From CAMEON01 sp045128275 (GTDB taxonomy: Bacteria; Bacillota; Clostridia; Oscillospirales; CAG-272), in assembly GCA_045128275.1 (NCBI GenBank), contig JBGVRH010000098.1, positions 1 to 53,135 on the forward strand: a DNA stretch of 53,135 nucleotides, in the 5' to 3' direction. How positions within the stretch are numbered: the stretch's first letter is position 1; every line of letters begins with the position of its first letter. Positions 39,643 to 48,743 of the stretch are shown one piece after another. The notes under the pieces are model-generated. The model made no database searches. It was given only the letters and a program-made list of their open reading frames with translations, and was not told the origin of the DNA. The position numbers and the translations under genes are program-made.

Positions 39643-40506
39643 ATGAAACAGAAAACAAAGAAGCATCGTACAAGCTCCTACACCCCCGATCCCCTCTTCA
39701 CCGCCGTCACCAAGTCCCTCCCCGCCACGCTGGGATTCGCGCTGTTTGCCATAGTCACGGGGATCCTGTTCATCCTCCTTCTGGGAGACACCACCCCCGT
39801 TTCCCGTGAGGAGGCCATCGCCTATGAGGGGGAGTTCGCCCGCTACGAGGTGGGACACAATGACCGTGACCTCTGCTTTACCGACGGCTCCAACTTCGAC
39901 GTCTACGCCCACACCGAGACCAACGCCTTTCAGGAAACCATGAAGTCGCTGGAGGCGGGTACCAAGCTGTGGATCCTCGTGCATCCCCACAGCGACTACG
40001 TCATCGAGATCCGAACCGAGACGGAGGAGCTTATGAACTTCGAGGAATCACAGATCGACATTGACCGCTACATGATCGGCTACAAGGTCATCGGCGGCTT
40101 CATGATCTTTGCGGGAGTATTCGTCGGTTTCTACGGTATATGGTCGCAGATAGCCCACCGCAAGGAGGAAAAGCGGAGCGAAACCCGCCGCAAAAAGCAG
40201 AAAAAGACCGCCGACGCGGGGCTTTCCGAAACGGGTCTGCGCCACGCCGATACGACGGTCAAGCACCGCGTCCTGCTGGAAGCCACCATAGACGGATACC
40301 GCATCTGCTACCGTCGGGTCAGGAAGGTCAACGAGCTGGTGGTCAACGGCATCGTGTACGATGAGATGAAGGCGGCGTTGGAGTTCCCCCACGACCTGAC
40401 CGTCACCCTGGACGGCCACCGCATCCACACGGGGCTGGACGAGGATGATTTCAGCTACATCATCGTGGACGGCAAACGGATTGCCGAGAAGAAGCGGTGG
40501 ATCTGA
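39643..40506 (+). CDS. Two-pass membrane protein, unknown function
   Basis: 287 residues. Membrane helices at about 27-48 and 144-168; the loop between is extracytoplasmic by charge, while residues 170-215 form a very basic linker (KEEKRSETRRKKQKK) and the C-terminal 75 residues a small beta-rich domain. No family recognised. The ATG at 39643 follows AAAGGAC; the longer frame upstream runs through the R2 repeat and is rejected. It lies downstream of flotillin and may be read through from its promoter. Confidence 0.7.
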   Translation: MKQKTKKHRTSSYTPDPLFTAVTKSLPATLGFALFAIVTGILFILLLGDTTPVSREEAIAYEGEFARYEVGHNDRDLCFTDGSNFDVYAHTETNAFQETMKSLEAGTKLWILVHPHSDYVIEIRTETEELMNFEESQIDIDRYMIGYKVIGGFMIFAGVFVGFYGIWSQIAHRKEEKRSETRRKKQKKTADAGLSETGLRHADTTVKHRVLLEATIDGYRICYRRVRKVNELVVNGIVYDEMKAALEFPHDLTVTLDGHRIHTGLDEDDFSYIIVDGKRIAEKKRWI

Positions 40507-40557
40507 TGAAACAGAACCGCAATTTCAAATCATTTACATAAGAAAGGACACCCCACC

Positions 40558-40995
40558 ATGCAACCCATCAAAGACGACCGCTCCTTCCTCAAGCTCCTCC
40601 TCCTCTCCATCATCACCCTCGGTATCTACGAGTTCTGGCACCTCCACCATTGGACAAAGGACATCAACACCCTCTGCAAGGACGACGGCAAGAACAACGA
40701 GGGTGTCCTGCTCTACATTCTTTTCACCCTCCTCACCTGCGGTCTTTTCCCCGTCTTCTGGTGGTTCAAGGCCGCCGACCGCCTCGCCCGCGCGGCTGTC
40801 CGGGAGAGCGTAGCCGTGGATATCAGCGGCGGTAAGGTGCTGGGATTCTGCATCCTGGGTATGCTCACCTGGGGCATCTTCATCTGGTACGCCCAGTACC
40901 TGGTCATGCAGGCCACCAACGATCTGGCCACCGACTACAACAGCAAGCATTACGCGGATGTGTTCGAAGGGACTGAAAAAGCTCATGAAAATTGA
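40558..40995 (+). CDS. DUF4234-type membrane protein
   Basis: 145 residues. SIITLGIYEFWHLHHWTKDIN near the N-terminus is the pattern of DUF4234 (a hydrophobic LxTLGIYxxxW followed by a polar turn). Three to four membrane segments (about 9-27, 48-70, 92-115). Often found with secretion- or signalling-type membrane proteins; function unknown. AGAAAGGAC precedes the start, and the stop overlaps the following start. Confidence 0.75.
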   Translation: MQPIKDDRSFLKLLLLSIITLGIYEFWHLHHWTKDINTLCKDDGKNNEGVLLYILFTLLTCGLFPVFWWFKAADRLARAAVRESVAVDISGGKVLGFCILGMLTWGIFIWYAQYLVMQATNDLATDYNSKHYADVFEGTEKAHEN

Positions 40996-41542
40996 AAAGA
41001 CCCCCGAGGGCTTCACCCTCCGCCACGCCCCCTCCGAGACGGTGGTCTCCTCCATGGTTCTGGTGATCGCCACCCTCGGCCTGATCTTCACCCTATCCGA
41101 TCCCTCCCGCTACCTCCCCGAGACCCTCATCCTGCTGGCGGGCTGCGCCCTCCTCTACGTCGCAGGCATCAAGGCCATCATCCGTGAGCGGCGGTGCCGT
41201 CTTACCGTCACCCCCGAGGGCATCCGCGTCCGCAACAAGCGTGCGGGAGAGCAGGATCTGCTCCGCTGGGAGGACGTGAAGGACTGGGGCACCGCCGTGG
41301 TGCTCCATAAGGGGCGGTACAGCCTCTACCACCCCCGCGTATTGCTCTTCTTCTCGGATATCCCCCGCGCCACCGCCGAGGATGCCTCCACCTGCCCCCA
41401 CATCATCGAGCTTGTGAAGTTCGACCGCGAGGCTCTGGAGGAGGCGGGTGTCCTTCCCTACTGCCGCGAGCACTTGACCGCCGCCCAAGGGGACGAAGCT
41501 CCCGCCGAGCGGGATCAATGGCTGACGGCGGGGCATGGATGA
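40985..41542 (+). CDS. Membrane protein with PH-like cytoplasmic domain, unknown
   Basis: 185 residues. Two close membrane helices (about 22-42 and 46-66) followed by a beta-rich region containing CRLTVTPEGIRVRNK and LLRWEDVKDWG, a pattern seen in bacterial PH-like/YdbS-type domains after twin helices. The ATG at 40985 lies inside the upstream gene, overlapping its end by 11 bases. Last gene of the flotillin unit; the hairpin at 41603-41628 follows. Confidence 0.65.
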   Translation: MKIEKTPEGFTLRHAPSETVVSSMVLVIATLGLIFTLSDPSRYLPETLILLAGCALLYVAGIKAIIRERRCRLTVTPEGIRVRNKRAGEQDLLRWEDVKDWGTAVVLHKGRYSLYHPRVLLFFSDIPRATAEDASTCPHIIELVKFDREALEEAGVLPYCREHLTAAQGDEAPAERDQWLTAGHG

Positions 41543-41600
41543 AATGCGAAATGCAAAATGCAAGATCAAGGACGGACAAAGATATGTCCCCAAAAGAAAT

Positions 41601-41640
41601 GACCCCCGCGGGCGTGTGCCTGCGGGGGCTTTCTGATTCA
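41601..41640. terminator. Intrinsic terminator, probably bidirectional
   Basis: CCCCCGC (41603-41609) pairs with GCGGGGG (41622-41628). CTTTCTG follows on plus and TCATTTCTTTT on minus, between the convergent flotillin unit and the solute-binding gene. The 41541-41564 stretch beside it carries AAATGC repeats. Confidence 0.6.
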
Positions 41641-41655
41641 GATCAAAGGGGGATA

Positions 41656-43167
41656 TCAGCCGCCCATGATCTCCATGAGCTTTTCGTTGTAGGTGGTCAG
41701 ATGGCGCTCGACCTGTCTCTGCCAGGAGCGGGTGGAGGAGGAAACGTTGTTCTTCTTGCCGCTGAGGATGGGACGGAGGTTGTCGCGGATGACGCAACCC
41801 ACGAAGATGTTGGAGCAGGTAGAGGAGAAGTCGAAGTAGAGGGTATCAAAGATGGTATCCAGCACTTCCTTGGACTGGGGATCCTGCATGTAACGGTCGG
41901 ACAGAGCGGTCTCGTAGTATGCGGGACGAACCAGCTTGTAGCTGTGGTAGGCCATAGCCTCCAGCACGGCGGCCAGCATCTCCTGGCGCTCGGTGTCACC
42001 CACCACGGCGGAGATACCGAAGCAGGTCACCTGATCCTGCACGTAGGAGTAGTAGCTCTTCTGCATCTCGGAGAACTTGGGCATGGGAGCGATACCGTAG
42101 GACAGAGCGGCCAGAGACTCAAAGTTGGTCTCCATCTTGAGGAACATGGTGGTGACCATCAAGGCGTTGTCGGCGGTGAAATGCTCAATGATGAAGTTGT
42201 AGGGGACGTCATCCATGGTCGCGCCCTTGTAGACGTAGGTGGAGGCGTCGTTGTACAGGAGCTGTACCTTATCGCAGAGGTCGGACAGGTTGCCCAGAGC
42301 CTCGGCGTTGTACATCAGGTCGCCGGTCTCGGCATCCTTGGTGATCATGTGGATATCGGAGGCCACCATGTAGGGATCCACCGAGATGGTGTCGCCGGTG
42401 ACGAAGCCGTAGAAGTCGCCCTCGGAGGCCTTGGAGTCACCGTCCTTGTCCACGTAGTGATCCTTGACGATGGAATACTGGTAGTCCAGAGTCCACTTGC
42501 CCTGCTTCACGGTCTCGTACAGATCGGGGATCTGGTTGTCGGTGAACAGGGTCTTGTTGTACAGGGTCAGGTACATGAAGCGGAACATGGAGATTGCGAT
42601 GGGGCCGGAGGCCAGGAACTGCATGTTCTCGTCGGTGAAGGTCACCATGTCGTTGTAGCCCTGAGTCCAGTAGTGCTTGGAGGTGTCGATGTTCTCCAGG
42701 GGGGTGAAGTTGATGTACTTACCCTCCATAGCGGGCTGGACGGCCATATAGGTACCGTTGGCGATGATGTCGTAGTCACCCTGGCCGCTCTGGATGTCCA
42801 GAGTCTGGGAGTTAGCTACCTGAGTCGCGTCGGTCTCGGGGTAAAACTCGAACCCGACCTTCAGCCACTCCTGCACGGCGATGTTTCTCTCGTAGACCGC
42901 GTCGGACACCACGCCCAGACCCAGCTTCTCGCTGACCAGCTCGTCACCCTTGTTGTTGACGTCGGCGTAGAGAATACCGATGGTGGCATCCTTAAAGTTG
43001 AGGTCGGAGGGCAGATCGCACACGTAGTTGGGATCGGCGGTCTCCACCTCATTCTGGGTACCCTGATCCTTGGTCTCGTCGCCGGAGGGATCATCACCGC
43101 CGGTAGCGCAGGCCACCATGCTAAAGAGCATCAGAGCCGCCAGAAGCAGACACAAAAGCTTCTTCAT
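41656..43167 (-). CDS. Extracellular solute-binding lipoprotein (ABC importer, family 1-like)
   Basis: 503 residues. The signal peptide ends SMVAC with lipidation at Cys20, then an acidic linker and a large two-lobed binding protein of the carbohydrate type (TIGILYADVNNKGDE, DIIANGTYMAVQPAMEGKYINFTPLENI, ALMVTTMFLKMET). It should bind a sugar outside the cell and deliver it to an ABC permease; none is encoded nearby, so it is an orphan here and must use one elsewhere. Monocistronic with a consensus promoter at 43235-43263 and a hairpin in its leader. Confidence 0.82.
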   Translation of the reverse strand: MKKLLCLLLAALMLFSMVACATGGDDPSGDETKDQGTQNEVETADPNYVCDLPSDLNFKDATIGILYADVNNKGDELVSEKLGLGVVSDAVYERNIAVQEWLKVGFEFYPETDATQVANSQTLDIQSGQGDYDIIANGTYMAVQPAMEGKYINFTPLENIDTSKHYWTQGYNDMVTFTDENMQFLASGPIAISMFRFMYLTLYNKTLFTDNQIPDLYETVKQGKWTLDYQYSIVKDHYVDKDGDSKASEGDFYGFVTGDTISVDPYMVASDIHMITKDAETGDLMYNAEALGNLSDLCDKVQLLYNDASTYVYKGATMDDVPYNFIIEHFTADNALMVTTMFLKMETNFESLAALSYGIAPMPKFSEMQKSYYSYVQDQVTCFGISAVVGDTERQEMLAAVLEAMAYHSYKLVRPAYYETALSDRYMQDPQSKEVLDTIFDTLYFDFSSTCSNIFVGCVIRDNLRPILSGKKNNVSSSTRSWQRQVERHLTTYNEKLMEIMGG

Positions 43168-43206
43168 AACGTTTCTCCTTCAAAAGAATTTTGGAATCGT
43201 ACACGC

Positions 43207-43224
43207 GGAGGGGCATACCCCTCC
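43207..43224 (-). promoter_or_regulatory. Leader hairpin of the solute-binding protein mRNA
   Basis: GGAGGGG and CCCCTCC form a perfect 7-bp stem with a four-base loop at the beginning of the transcript, about 40 bases before the start codon. It may stabilise the mRNA; no ligand is implied. Confidence 0.5.
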
Positions 43225-43234
43225 ATTCTTTCTT

Positions 43235-43263
43235 ATTATACTATTTTGGGAGAAGAATGTCAA
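43235..43263 (-). promoter_or_regulatory. Promoter of the solute-binding protein gene
   Basis: Minus-strand TTGACA (43258-43263), 17-base spacer, TATAAT (43235-43240). Confidence 0.9.
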
Positions 43264-43310
43264 GGGGATTTGCAGAAAATGAGGAGAAAAAGAAATTGCA
43301 GTTTTACGGT

Positions 43311-43449
43311 AAGATACAAAGATACAAGATACACGCCGAGCAAGCTCGGCCAATACAAGATATGCAAAAACCCTTACGGCGGCTCGCGTTCTTTATCTTG
43401 TATCTTGTATCTCCGTATCTTGTATCTCTCTGCTGAGCAAAGCTCAGCG
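43311..43449. repeat. GATACA-rich long inverted repeat (family R2, copy 2)
   Basis: The left arm has AAGATACAAAGATACAAGATAC and the right arm TATCTTGTATCTTGTATCT, as in copy 1 at 39521-39612. Two small hairpins are inserted: GCCGAGCAAGCTCGGC and GCTGAGCAAAGCTCAGC. It fills the divergent gap between the solute-binding and U32 genes, outside both promoters. Confidence 0.85.
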
Positions 43450-43483
43450 ACAAACCCAAATTTGAATTCCCTCCCCAAACCCG

Positions 43484-43512
43484 TTGACAAACCCGCATAA
43501 AAGATGTATAAT
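43484..43512 (+). promoter_or_regulatory. Promoter of the U32 gene
   Basis: TTGACA (43484-43489), 17-base spacer, TATAAT (43507-43512). Confidence 0.88.
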
Positions 43513-43556
43513 AATTGTGTATGCCCAAAAATCCATCCATCACAGGAGAAAACGAT

Positions 43557-44849
43557 ATGCCCGAGCTTCTTTCCCCCGCAGGCAACCCCGAAAAGCTCCG
43601 CGCCGCCCTTTCCTACGGTGCCGATGCCGTCTACCTGGCGGGTCAGCAATTCGGTATGCGCTCCCAGGCGGGCAACTTCACCGTTCCTCAGCTCTATGAG
43701 GCGGTAGAGCTCGCCCACGGCATGGGGAAAAAGGTCTACCTGACCCTCAACACCATGCCCCGCACCCATGAATACCCCTACCTCTACAAGTTCCTCGACG
43801 ATCTCCGCGGCTGTCAGCTGGATGCCTTCATCGTGGCTGACCTGGGTGTCATGGCCACGGTGCAGGAGATGCTCCCCCACATGGAGATCCACATCTCCAC
43901 CCAGGCCAGCATCATCTCTCCCGCCGCCGCCTGCGCCTACGCCCGCATGGGTGCCAAGCGTTTGGTATTGGCGCGCGAATTGCAGTTCTCCGAGATCAAG
44001 GCCATCAAGGAGGCTCTGCCCGCTGACATCGAGCTGGAGGCCTTCATCCACGGCTCCATGTGCGTGTCCTACAGCGGCCGCTGTCTCCTGGCCAACGTCA
44101 TGACCGACGGCCGCGACGGCAACCGCGGCACCTGCTCCCAGCCCTGCCGCTGGAACTACACCATCTACGAGGAGAAGCGCCCCCACTTCCCCATCCCCGT
44201 GGAGCAGACCGAGCTGGGCACCTTCTTCATGTCCTCCCGCGATATGTGCATGATCGAACATATCCCCGAGCTGATGGAAAGCGGCATCGACTCCTTCAAG
44301 ATCGAGGGGCGCATGAAATCGGCCTACTACACCGCCGTGGTCACCAACACCTACCGCATGGCCATGGATGCCTACACCCGCGACCCTGCGGGCTATACCT
44401 TCGACCCCGACTGGATGAGGGAGCTGGACAGCGTATCCCACCGCGAGTACGCCACGGGCTTCTACCTGGACGATCCCATGAAGGAGCCCCAACTGGTGCA
44501 GGGCGGCCACTACATCGGAGAGAAGGCCTACTACGCCACCGCGCTGGAGTCGGACTCCCCCGAGGCACAGGCAGAATTACAGACCATTTTGGACATGAAG
44601 GTCGCCTACGAGACCGCGGACGGCCGCCTCTACCGCTTCATGGAAAAGAACAAGGTACGCGCCGCCGACCCCGCCGAGATCATCTCCCCCGGTAAGACGG
44701 GCAAGTTCTTCTACGTGGGCGAGCTGTACGATACCCAGGGCCGCATCAAGGCCAACATCCCCCACCCCCAGATGACCTTCTGGGCCAGAGTCCCCTTCGA
44801 GGTGACCCCCGGAGACATCATGCGGGTGGGCACCAAGCGGGAGAACTGA
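43557..44849 (+). CDS. U32-family protein (TrhP/RlhA-type)
   Basis: 430 residues. MPELLSPAGNPEKLRAALSYGADAVYLAG at the start and the family signature EAFIHGSMCVSYSGRC..SQPCRW around 165-200 are characteristic; the conserved cysteines bind an iron-sulfur cluster. Members formerly called peptidase U32 are now known to hydroxylate tRNA (TrhP, 5-hydroxyuridine) or 23S rRNA (RlhA). Length and C-terminal beta domain fit the TrhP/YrrO type. CAGGAG precedes the ATG at 43557. It may be co-transcribed with the GH78-like gene 57 bases downstream. Confidence 0.87.
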   Translation: MPELLSPAGNPEKLRAALSYGADAVYLAGQQFGMRSQAGNFTVPQLYEAVELAHGMGKKVYLTLNTMPRTHEYPYLYKFLDDLRGCQLDAFIVADLGVMATVQEMLPHMEIHISTQASIISPAAACAYARMGAKRLVLARELQFSEIKAIKEALPADIELEAFIHGSMCVSYSGRCLLANVMTDGRDGNRGTCSQPCRWNYTIYEEKRPHFPIPVEQTELGTFFMSSRDMCMIEHIPELMESGIDSFKIEGRMKSAYYTAVVTNTYRMAMDAYTRDPAGYTFDPDWMRELDSVSHREYATGFYLDDPMKEPQLVQGGHYIGEKAYYATALESDSPEAQAELQTILDMKVAYETADGRLYRFMEKNKVRAADPAEIISPGKTGKFFYVGELYDTQGRIKANIPHPQMTFWARVPFEVTPGDIMRVGTKREN

Positions 44850-44905
44850 TCCCCCGCCCGCCGCAAAGTCTCCCCCCAACATAGCAACCGAAAGGAGCAA
44901 CGAAC

Positions 44906-46918
44906 ATGGCACATACCTTCCTCGGTACGTGGATTTCCAATGCCGCCCTGGCTGATCTCTCCCCCCGCAACGTGTTTCACAAGCAGCTCACTCCCCTCCC
45001 CCTGGATTGCAGTGAGCACCGCAACTGCCACGTCCTCTTCCGCCGCCGCTTCACCGTGAGAGAGGATTTTCGGGAGGCAAAGATCTTTCTGTCCGCCGAC
45101 GATTACTATAAGCTCTACGTAAACGGCCGCTTCGTTGCCCAGGGCCCTGCCCCCTCCTACCATTTCCAGTACAACTACAACGAGGTGGATCTGACCCCCT
45201 ACCTGACCGCGGGGGAGAACGTCATCGCCGTCCATACCCTCTACCAGGGACTCATCAACCGCGTCTGGCAGAGCGGCGACCAACGCCACGGCTTCCTCTG
45301 CGATCTGGTGGTGGACGGGGAGACCCTCCTGTCCAGCGACGAGAGCTTTTCCGTGGCTACCCATACGGGCTTTACCGAGATGGGTATCTGCGGCTACCAG
45401 ACCCAGTTTCTGGAGCGGTACGACAGCCGCGCCCCCGAGGTGGGCTTCGAGATGCCCGACTTCGACGACAGCTCTTGGGTGCCCGCCACGGTCTGCAAGC
45501 ACGCCGATCACACCCTGACCCCCCAGCAGAGCGCCATGCTGACCTTTGAGGAGATCTCTCCCGTGACGGTGCAGACCCATGGCAACCGTCTTCTGTACGA
45601 TTTCGGCTCCAACTACGTGGGCTACCTGTGGGTCAAGGCCTGCGGTCATGGGGGGGATCGGGTGACCCTGCGCTGTGCCCAGGAGCTGAACGAGGACGGG
45701 ACTCTGCGCCACAATCTCCGCGCCAACTGCGCCTACGAGGAGGAGTGGATCCTTGCAGAGGGGGAGTGTGAGCTGTCCCAGTACGATTACAAGGCCTTCC
45801 GCTACGCCGAGCTGGAACTGGATGAGGGAGTGACCGTCACCGCCGTGTGCATGCAGGCGCGGCACTACCCCTTTACCCTTCTGGCCGATATGAGCCCCGC
45901 CTATGCCTCCGACCCCGCCCTCCGAAGGATCTGGGAGCTGTGCGTACACACCCAGAAATACGGCGTACAGGAGGTCATCCAGGACTGCATGGAGCGGGAA
46001 AAGGGCTTCTACCTGGGCGACGGCTGCTACACCGCCCTGACCAACATGGTCCTGACCCACGACGACTCCATGGTGCGCAAGCTCATCGACGATGCCTTCG
46101 CTACCTCCTTCATCACCGATACCCTCGTCACCTGCATGGACTGCTCCTTCATGCAGGAGATCGCGGAGTACCCCTTGATCCTCGTCTACCTGGTGCTGTG
46201 GCACTACCGCCTCACGAAAGACCGCGCCTACCTGCTGGAAAACTACGGCAAGGTCACCTCCCTGCTGGAGGCCTACCGACGGGACTACGAAGCAGACGGA
46301 CTTCTGCGGGATTTGGATAAATGGTGCGTGGTGGAGTGGCCCATGAACTTCCGCCACGGCTACGACGTGGACATCCGCGAGGGCAAGGTGTGCCACACGG
46401 CCCACGTGTCCATCAACGCCTACTACCTGGGGGCGATCCGCGTGGCCAATCACATGGCATCCATCCTGGAGCTTCCCCCCTACCGCGACGAGACCCCCGT
46501 GGAGGAGGCCTTCTACAGGGCCTTCTACGATCCCGCTAAAGATCTCTTCCGCGACAGCGAGGAGAGCGAGCATATCAGCCTCGTGGGCAACAGCTTCGTC
46601 TACGGCTTCGGCCTGTACCGCGACGGATCCACCAAGCAGAACATCCTCTCCTTGCTGGACACCCACGGCATCGCCTCCCTCTCCTTCTTCTGCGCCTTCC
46701 CCATCCTCATGGGGCTTTGCCGCGACGGGGAGACCAAGCGGCTCCGCGACGCCCTGACCCACCCCGACGCCTGGCTGCGGATGCTCCGCGAGGATGCCAC
46801 CACCACCTTTGAGGGCTGGGGCAAGGACACCAAGTGGAACACCTCCCTGTTCCATCTGACCATGAGCTACGCCGCCCTGTTCCTCTCGGATACCGACACG
46901 GCCGCCCTCTTCGCGTGA
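44906..46918 (+). CDS. GH78-like alpha-L-rhamnosidase 1
   Basis: 670 residues without a signal peptide. Residues 40-200 are an N-terminal beta-sandwich (FRRRFTVREDF, YKLYVNGRFVAQGPAP, the lectin-like domain of rhamnosidases); residues 300-650 an (alpha/alpha)6 barrel with QDCMEREKGFYLGD, where GH78 enzymes have their catalytic acids, and TTFEGWGKDTKWNTSLFH near the end. A shorter relative of typical (~900-residue) GH78. Intracellular rhamnosides from pectin or flavonoid glycosides are likely substrates. A second, different relative is at 51009-53003. Confidence 0.78.
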   Translation: MAHTFLGTWISNAALADLSPRNVFHKQLTPLPLDCSEHRNCHVLFRRRFTVREDFREAKIFLSADDYYKLYVNGRFVAQGPAPSYHFQYNYNEVDLTPYLTAGENVIAVHTLYQGLINRVWQSGDQRHGFLCDLVVDGETLLSSDESFSVATHTGFTEMGICGYQTQFLERYDSRAPEVGFEMPDFDDSSWVPATVCKHADHTLTPQQSAMLTFEEISPVTVQTHGNRLLYDFGSNYVGYLWVKACGHGGDRVTLRCAQELNEDGTLRHNLRANCAYEEEWILAEGECELSQYDYKAFRYAELELDEGVTVTAVCMQARHYPFTLLADMSPAYASDPALRRIWELCVHTQKYGVQEVIQDCMEREKGFYLGDGCYTALTNMVLTHDDSMVRKLIDDAFATSFITDTLVTCMDCSFMQEIAEYPLILVYLVLWHYRLTKDRAYLLENYGKVTSLLEAYRRDYEADGLLRDLDKWCVVEWPMNFRHGYDVDIREGKVCHTAHVSINAYYLGAIRVANHMASILELPPYRDETPVEEAFYRAFYDPAKDLFRDSEESEHISLVGNSFVYGFGLYRDGSTKQNILSLLDTHGIASLSFFCAFPILMGLCRDGETKRLRDALTHPDAWLRMLREDATTTFEGWGKDTKWNTSLFHLTMSYAALFLSDTDTAALFA

Positions 46919-46954
46919 TCCCCCCTCCACCCATCCTACCCGAAAGGAATTTCC

Positions 46955-47794
46955 ATGACTGTTTTCTTTGAGCTTCTGAAATCCCTCCTCTACGGCATCG
47001 TGGAGGGCATCACCGAGTGGCTCCCCGTGTCCTCCACGGGGCATCTGATCCTCTTGGGTGAGCTTTGCCCGCTGAACGTCTCCCCCGTATTTTCCGAGAT
47101 GTTCGACGTGGTGATCCAGCTGGGCGCGATCCTTGCCGTGATCGTCCTGTTCTTCCGCAAGCTCAACCCCTTCTCCCCCTCCAAGTCGGCCTTGGAGAAG
47201 AAGGGCACCTGGGGCCTGTGGCTTCGCGTCTGCGTGGCGGTGATCCCTTCCGCCGCTGTGGGTGTCCTGCTGGACGACTGGCTGGACGCGCATCTGTACA
47301 ACTATATCACCGTAGCCGTGGCTCTGGTGGTCTACGGCATCCTCTTCATCCTCATCGAAAGGTTCAAGCCCGCCGATAAGGCCGCCGTCACCGACGTGGG
47401 CGGCATCAGCTACAAGCTGGCCTTCCTCATCGGTGCTTTCCAGATGCTGGCCCTCATCCCCGGCACCTCCCGCTCGGGCTCCACCATCCTGGGTGCCATG
47501 CTCCTGGGCTGCTCCCGCGCCGCCGCCGCCGAGTTCTCCTTCTTCATGGCCATCCCCACCATGCTGGGGGCAAGCCTTTTGAAGGTGGTCAAGCTCTTCG
47601 CCGAGGGCGTGACCGTCACCGCTCTGGAGTGGGGCATCCTCGCCGTGGGGTGTGTCACCGCCTTTCTCGTCTCCCTTGCCGCCATCAAGTTCCTCATGGA
47701 CTTCGTCAAGAAGCACAGCTTCGCCTCCTTCGGGTGGTATCGCATCGTGCTGGGGGCGCTGGTGATCGGGTATTTTCTGATCTTCGGGCGGTAA
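46955..47794 (+). CDS. uppP: Undecaprenyl-diphosphatase (BacA/UppP)
   Basis: 279 residues, eight membrane segments. The two active-site motifs are present: EGITEWLPVSSTGHL (about 16-30) and PGTSRSGSTI (about 169-178). The enzyme dephosphorylates undecaprenyl pyrophosphate, recycling the lipid carrier of cell-wall synthesis, and gives bacitracin tolerance. CGAAAGGAAT precedes the ATG. It follows the rhamnosidase gene by 36 bases with no visible promoter or terminator. Confidence 0.95.
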   Translation: MTVFFELLKSLLYGIVEGITEWLPVSSTGHLILLGELCPLNVSPVFSEMFDVVIQLGAILAVIVLFFRKLNPFSPSKSALEKKGTWGLWLRVCVAVIPSAAVGVLLDDWLDAHLYNYITVAVALVVYGILFILIERFKPADKAAVTDVGGISYKLAFLIGAFQMLALIPGTSRSGSTILGAMLLGCSRAAAAEFSFFMAIPTMLGASLLKVVKLFAEGVTVTALEWGILAVGCVTAFLVSLAAIKFLMDFVKKHSFASFGWYRIVLGALVIGYFLIFGR

Positions 47795-47819
47795 AACGCC
47801 TCACTTGCCCTCTCAGTCA

Positions 47820-47921
47820 CCGTTGCAAGCAACGGCGACAGCTCCCCCATAGGGGGAGCCTTTGTATGCGCGCTTTTCCAGCCTCTCCCCTCGGGAGAGG
47901 TGGCAGCGGCCTTGCCGCTGC
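47820..47921. repeat. Cluster of GC-rich mini-hairpins (family R6)
   Basis: CCGTTG..CAACGG, GCTCCCCCATAGGGGGAGC, CCTCTCCCCTCGGGAGAGG and GCAGCGGCCTTGCCGCTGC follow one another between uppP and rnmV. CAGTCACC and GACAGCTCCCCC are recurrent in Firmicutes intergenic repeats. A related single hairpin is at 39484-39509. Confidence 0.75.
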
Positions 47922-47968
47922 CGGAGAGGGCCCCCTCTTTCCGATCACTTTCCTGTGAGGTATTCACC

Positions 47969-48577
47969 ATGTCCCCAAAAGATAAGCTCCCCATCCCCTA
48001 CCCCGTGGTTGTAGAGGGCAAATACGATAAGATCCGCCTCTCCAATATCATCGACGCCCAGATCATCGTCACCGACGGCTTCGGGGTGTTCCGCAAGGAG
48101 GAAAAGCGGCTTCTCCTCCGCAGGCTCGCCGCCGCCTCCCCCCTCATCGTCCTCACCGACAGCGACGGCGGGGGCAAGATCATCCGCTCCCACCTGTCGG
48201 GGATGCTCCCCAAGGATAGGATCATTCCCCTCTACATCCCCCAGATCAAGGGCAAGGAAAAACGCAAGGAAAAGCCCTCGGCCGCAGGGACTCTCGGCGT
48301 GGAGGGCATGGAGGATTCCCTCCTCTACGACCTGTTCCTCCCCTATGCCCAGACCGATGCCGATCCCCTCACCCGCGCCGCCGAGAATCCCCTGTCCAAG
48401 GCGGATTTCTTTGAGGACGGTCTCACGGGCGGGGCGAACAGCACGGGAAAGCGGGACGAGCTGGCCGTGAAGGTGGGGCTTCCCACAGGCATGAGCGCAA
48501 ACGCCCTGCTGGAGGCGCTGAAACTGCTGGTGACTTATGAGGAATACCTCACCCTTGTGGGGAGAAAAACGGAATAA
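47969..48577 (+). CDS. rnmV: Ribonuclease M5 (TOPRIM)
   Basis: 202 residues. The TOPRIM domain shows VVEGKYDKIRL (catalytic Glu, about 14-24) and VLTDSDGGGKIIRSHL (DxD, about 62-77); the C-terminal half is the clostridial DUF4093-type domain. RNase M5 trims the 5S rRNA precursor. The usual neighbour ksgA is absent. The frame continues upstream into hairpin repeats, so the ATG at 47969 is chosen, though its ribosome binding site (TGTGAGG) is only moderate. An intrinsic terminator follows at once. Confidence 0.92.
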   Translation: MSPKDKLPIPYPVVVEGKYDKIRLSNIIDAQIIVTDGFGVFRKEEKRLLLRRLAAASPLIVLTDSDGGGKIIRSHLSGMLPKDRIIPLYIPQIKGKEKRKEKPSAAGTLGVEGMEDSLLYDLFLPYAQTDADPLTRAAENPLSKADFFEDGLTGGANSTGKRDELAVKVGLPTGMSANALLEALKLLVTYEEYLTLVGRKTE

Positions 48578-48582
48578 CGAAA

Positions 48583-48619
48583 ACGGAGCGTGCCCACGTG
48601 GGTTCGCTCCGTTCTTTTT
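48583..48619 (+). terminator. Intrinsic terminator after rnmV
   Basis: ACGGAGCG (48583-48590) with CGCTCCGT (48605-48612), an inner CCCACGTGGG, then TCTTTTTG. Confidence 0.9.
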
Positions 48620-48633
48620 GTTTATTTCCTCAT

Positions 48634-48663
48634 GTAGGGAGCGGTGCCCACACCGCTCCCTAC
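48634..48663. repeat. Palindromic repeat R1, copy 2
   Basis: Perfect 13-bp inverted repeat GTAGGGAGCGGTG / CACCGCTCCCTAC around loop CCCA. Confidence 0.8.
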
Positions 48664-48743
48664 GAAAAACATACCAATGCTTTTGGAACTTTATGATTAC
48701 GAAAATCCTATTTGACATGGAAAATGATCAATTTCAAGGTTGC

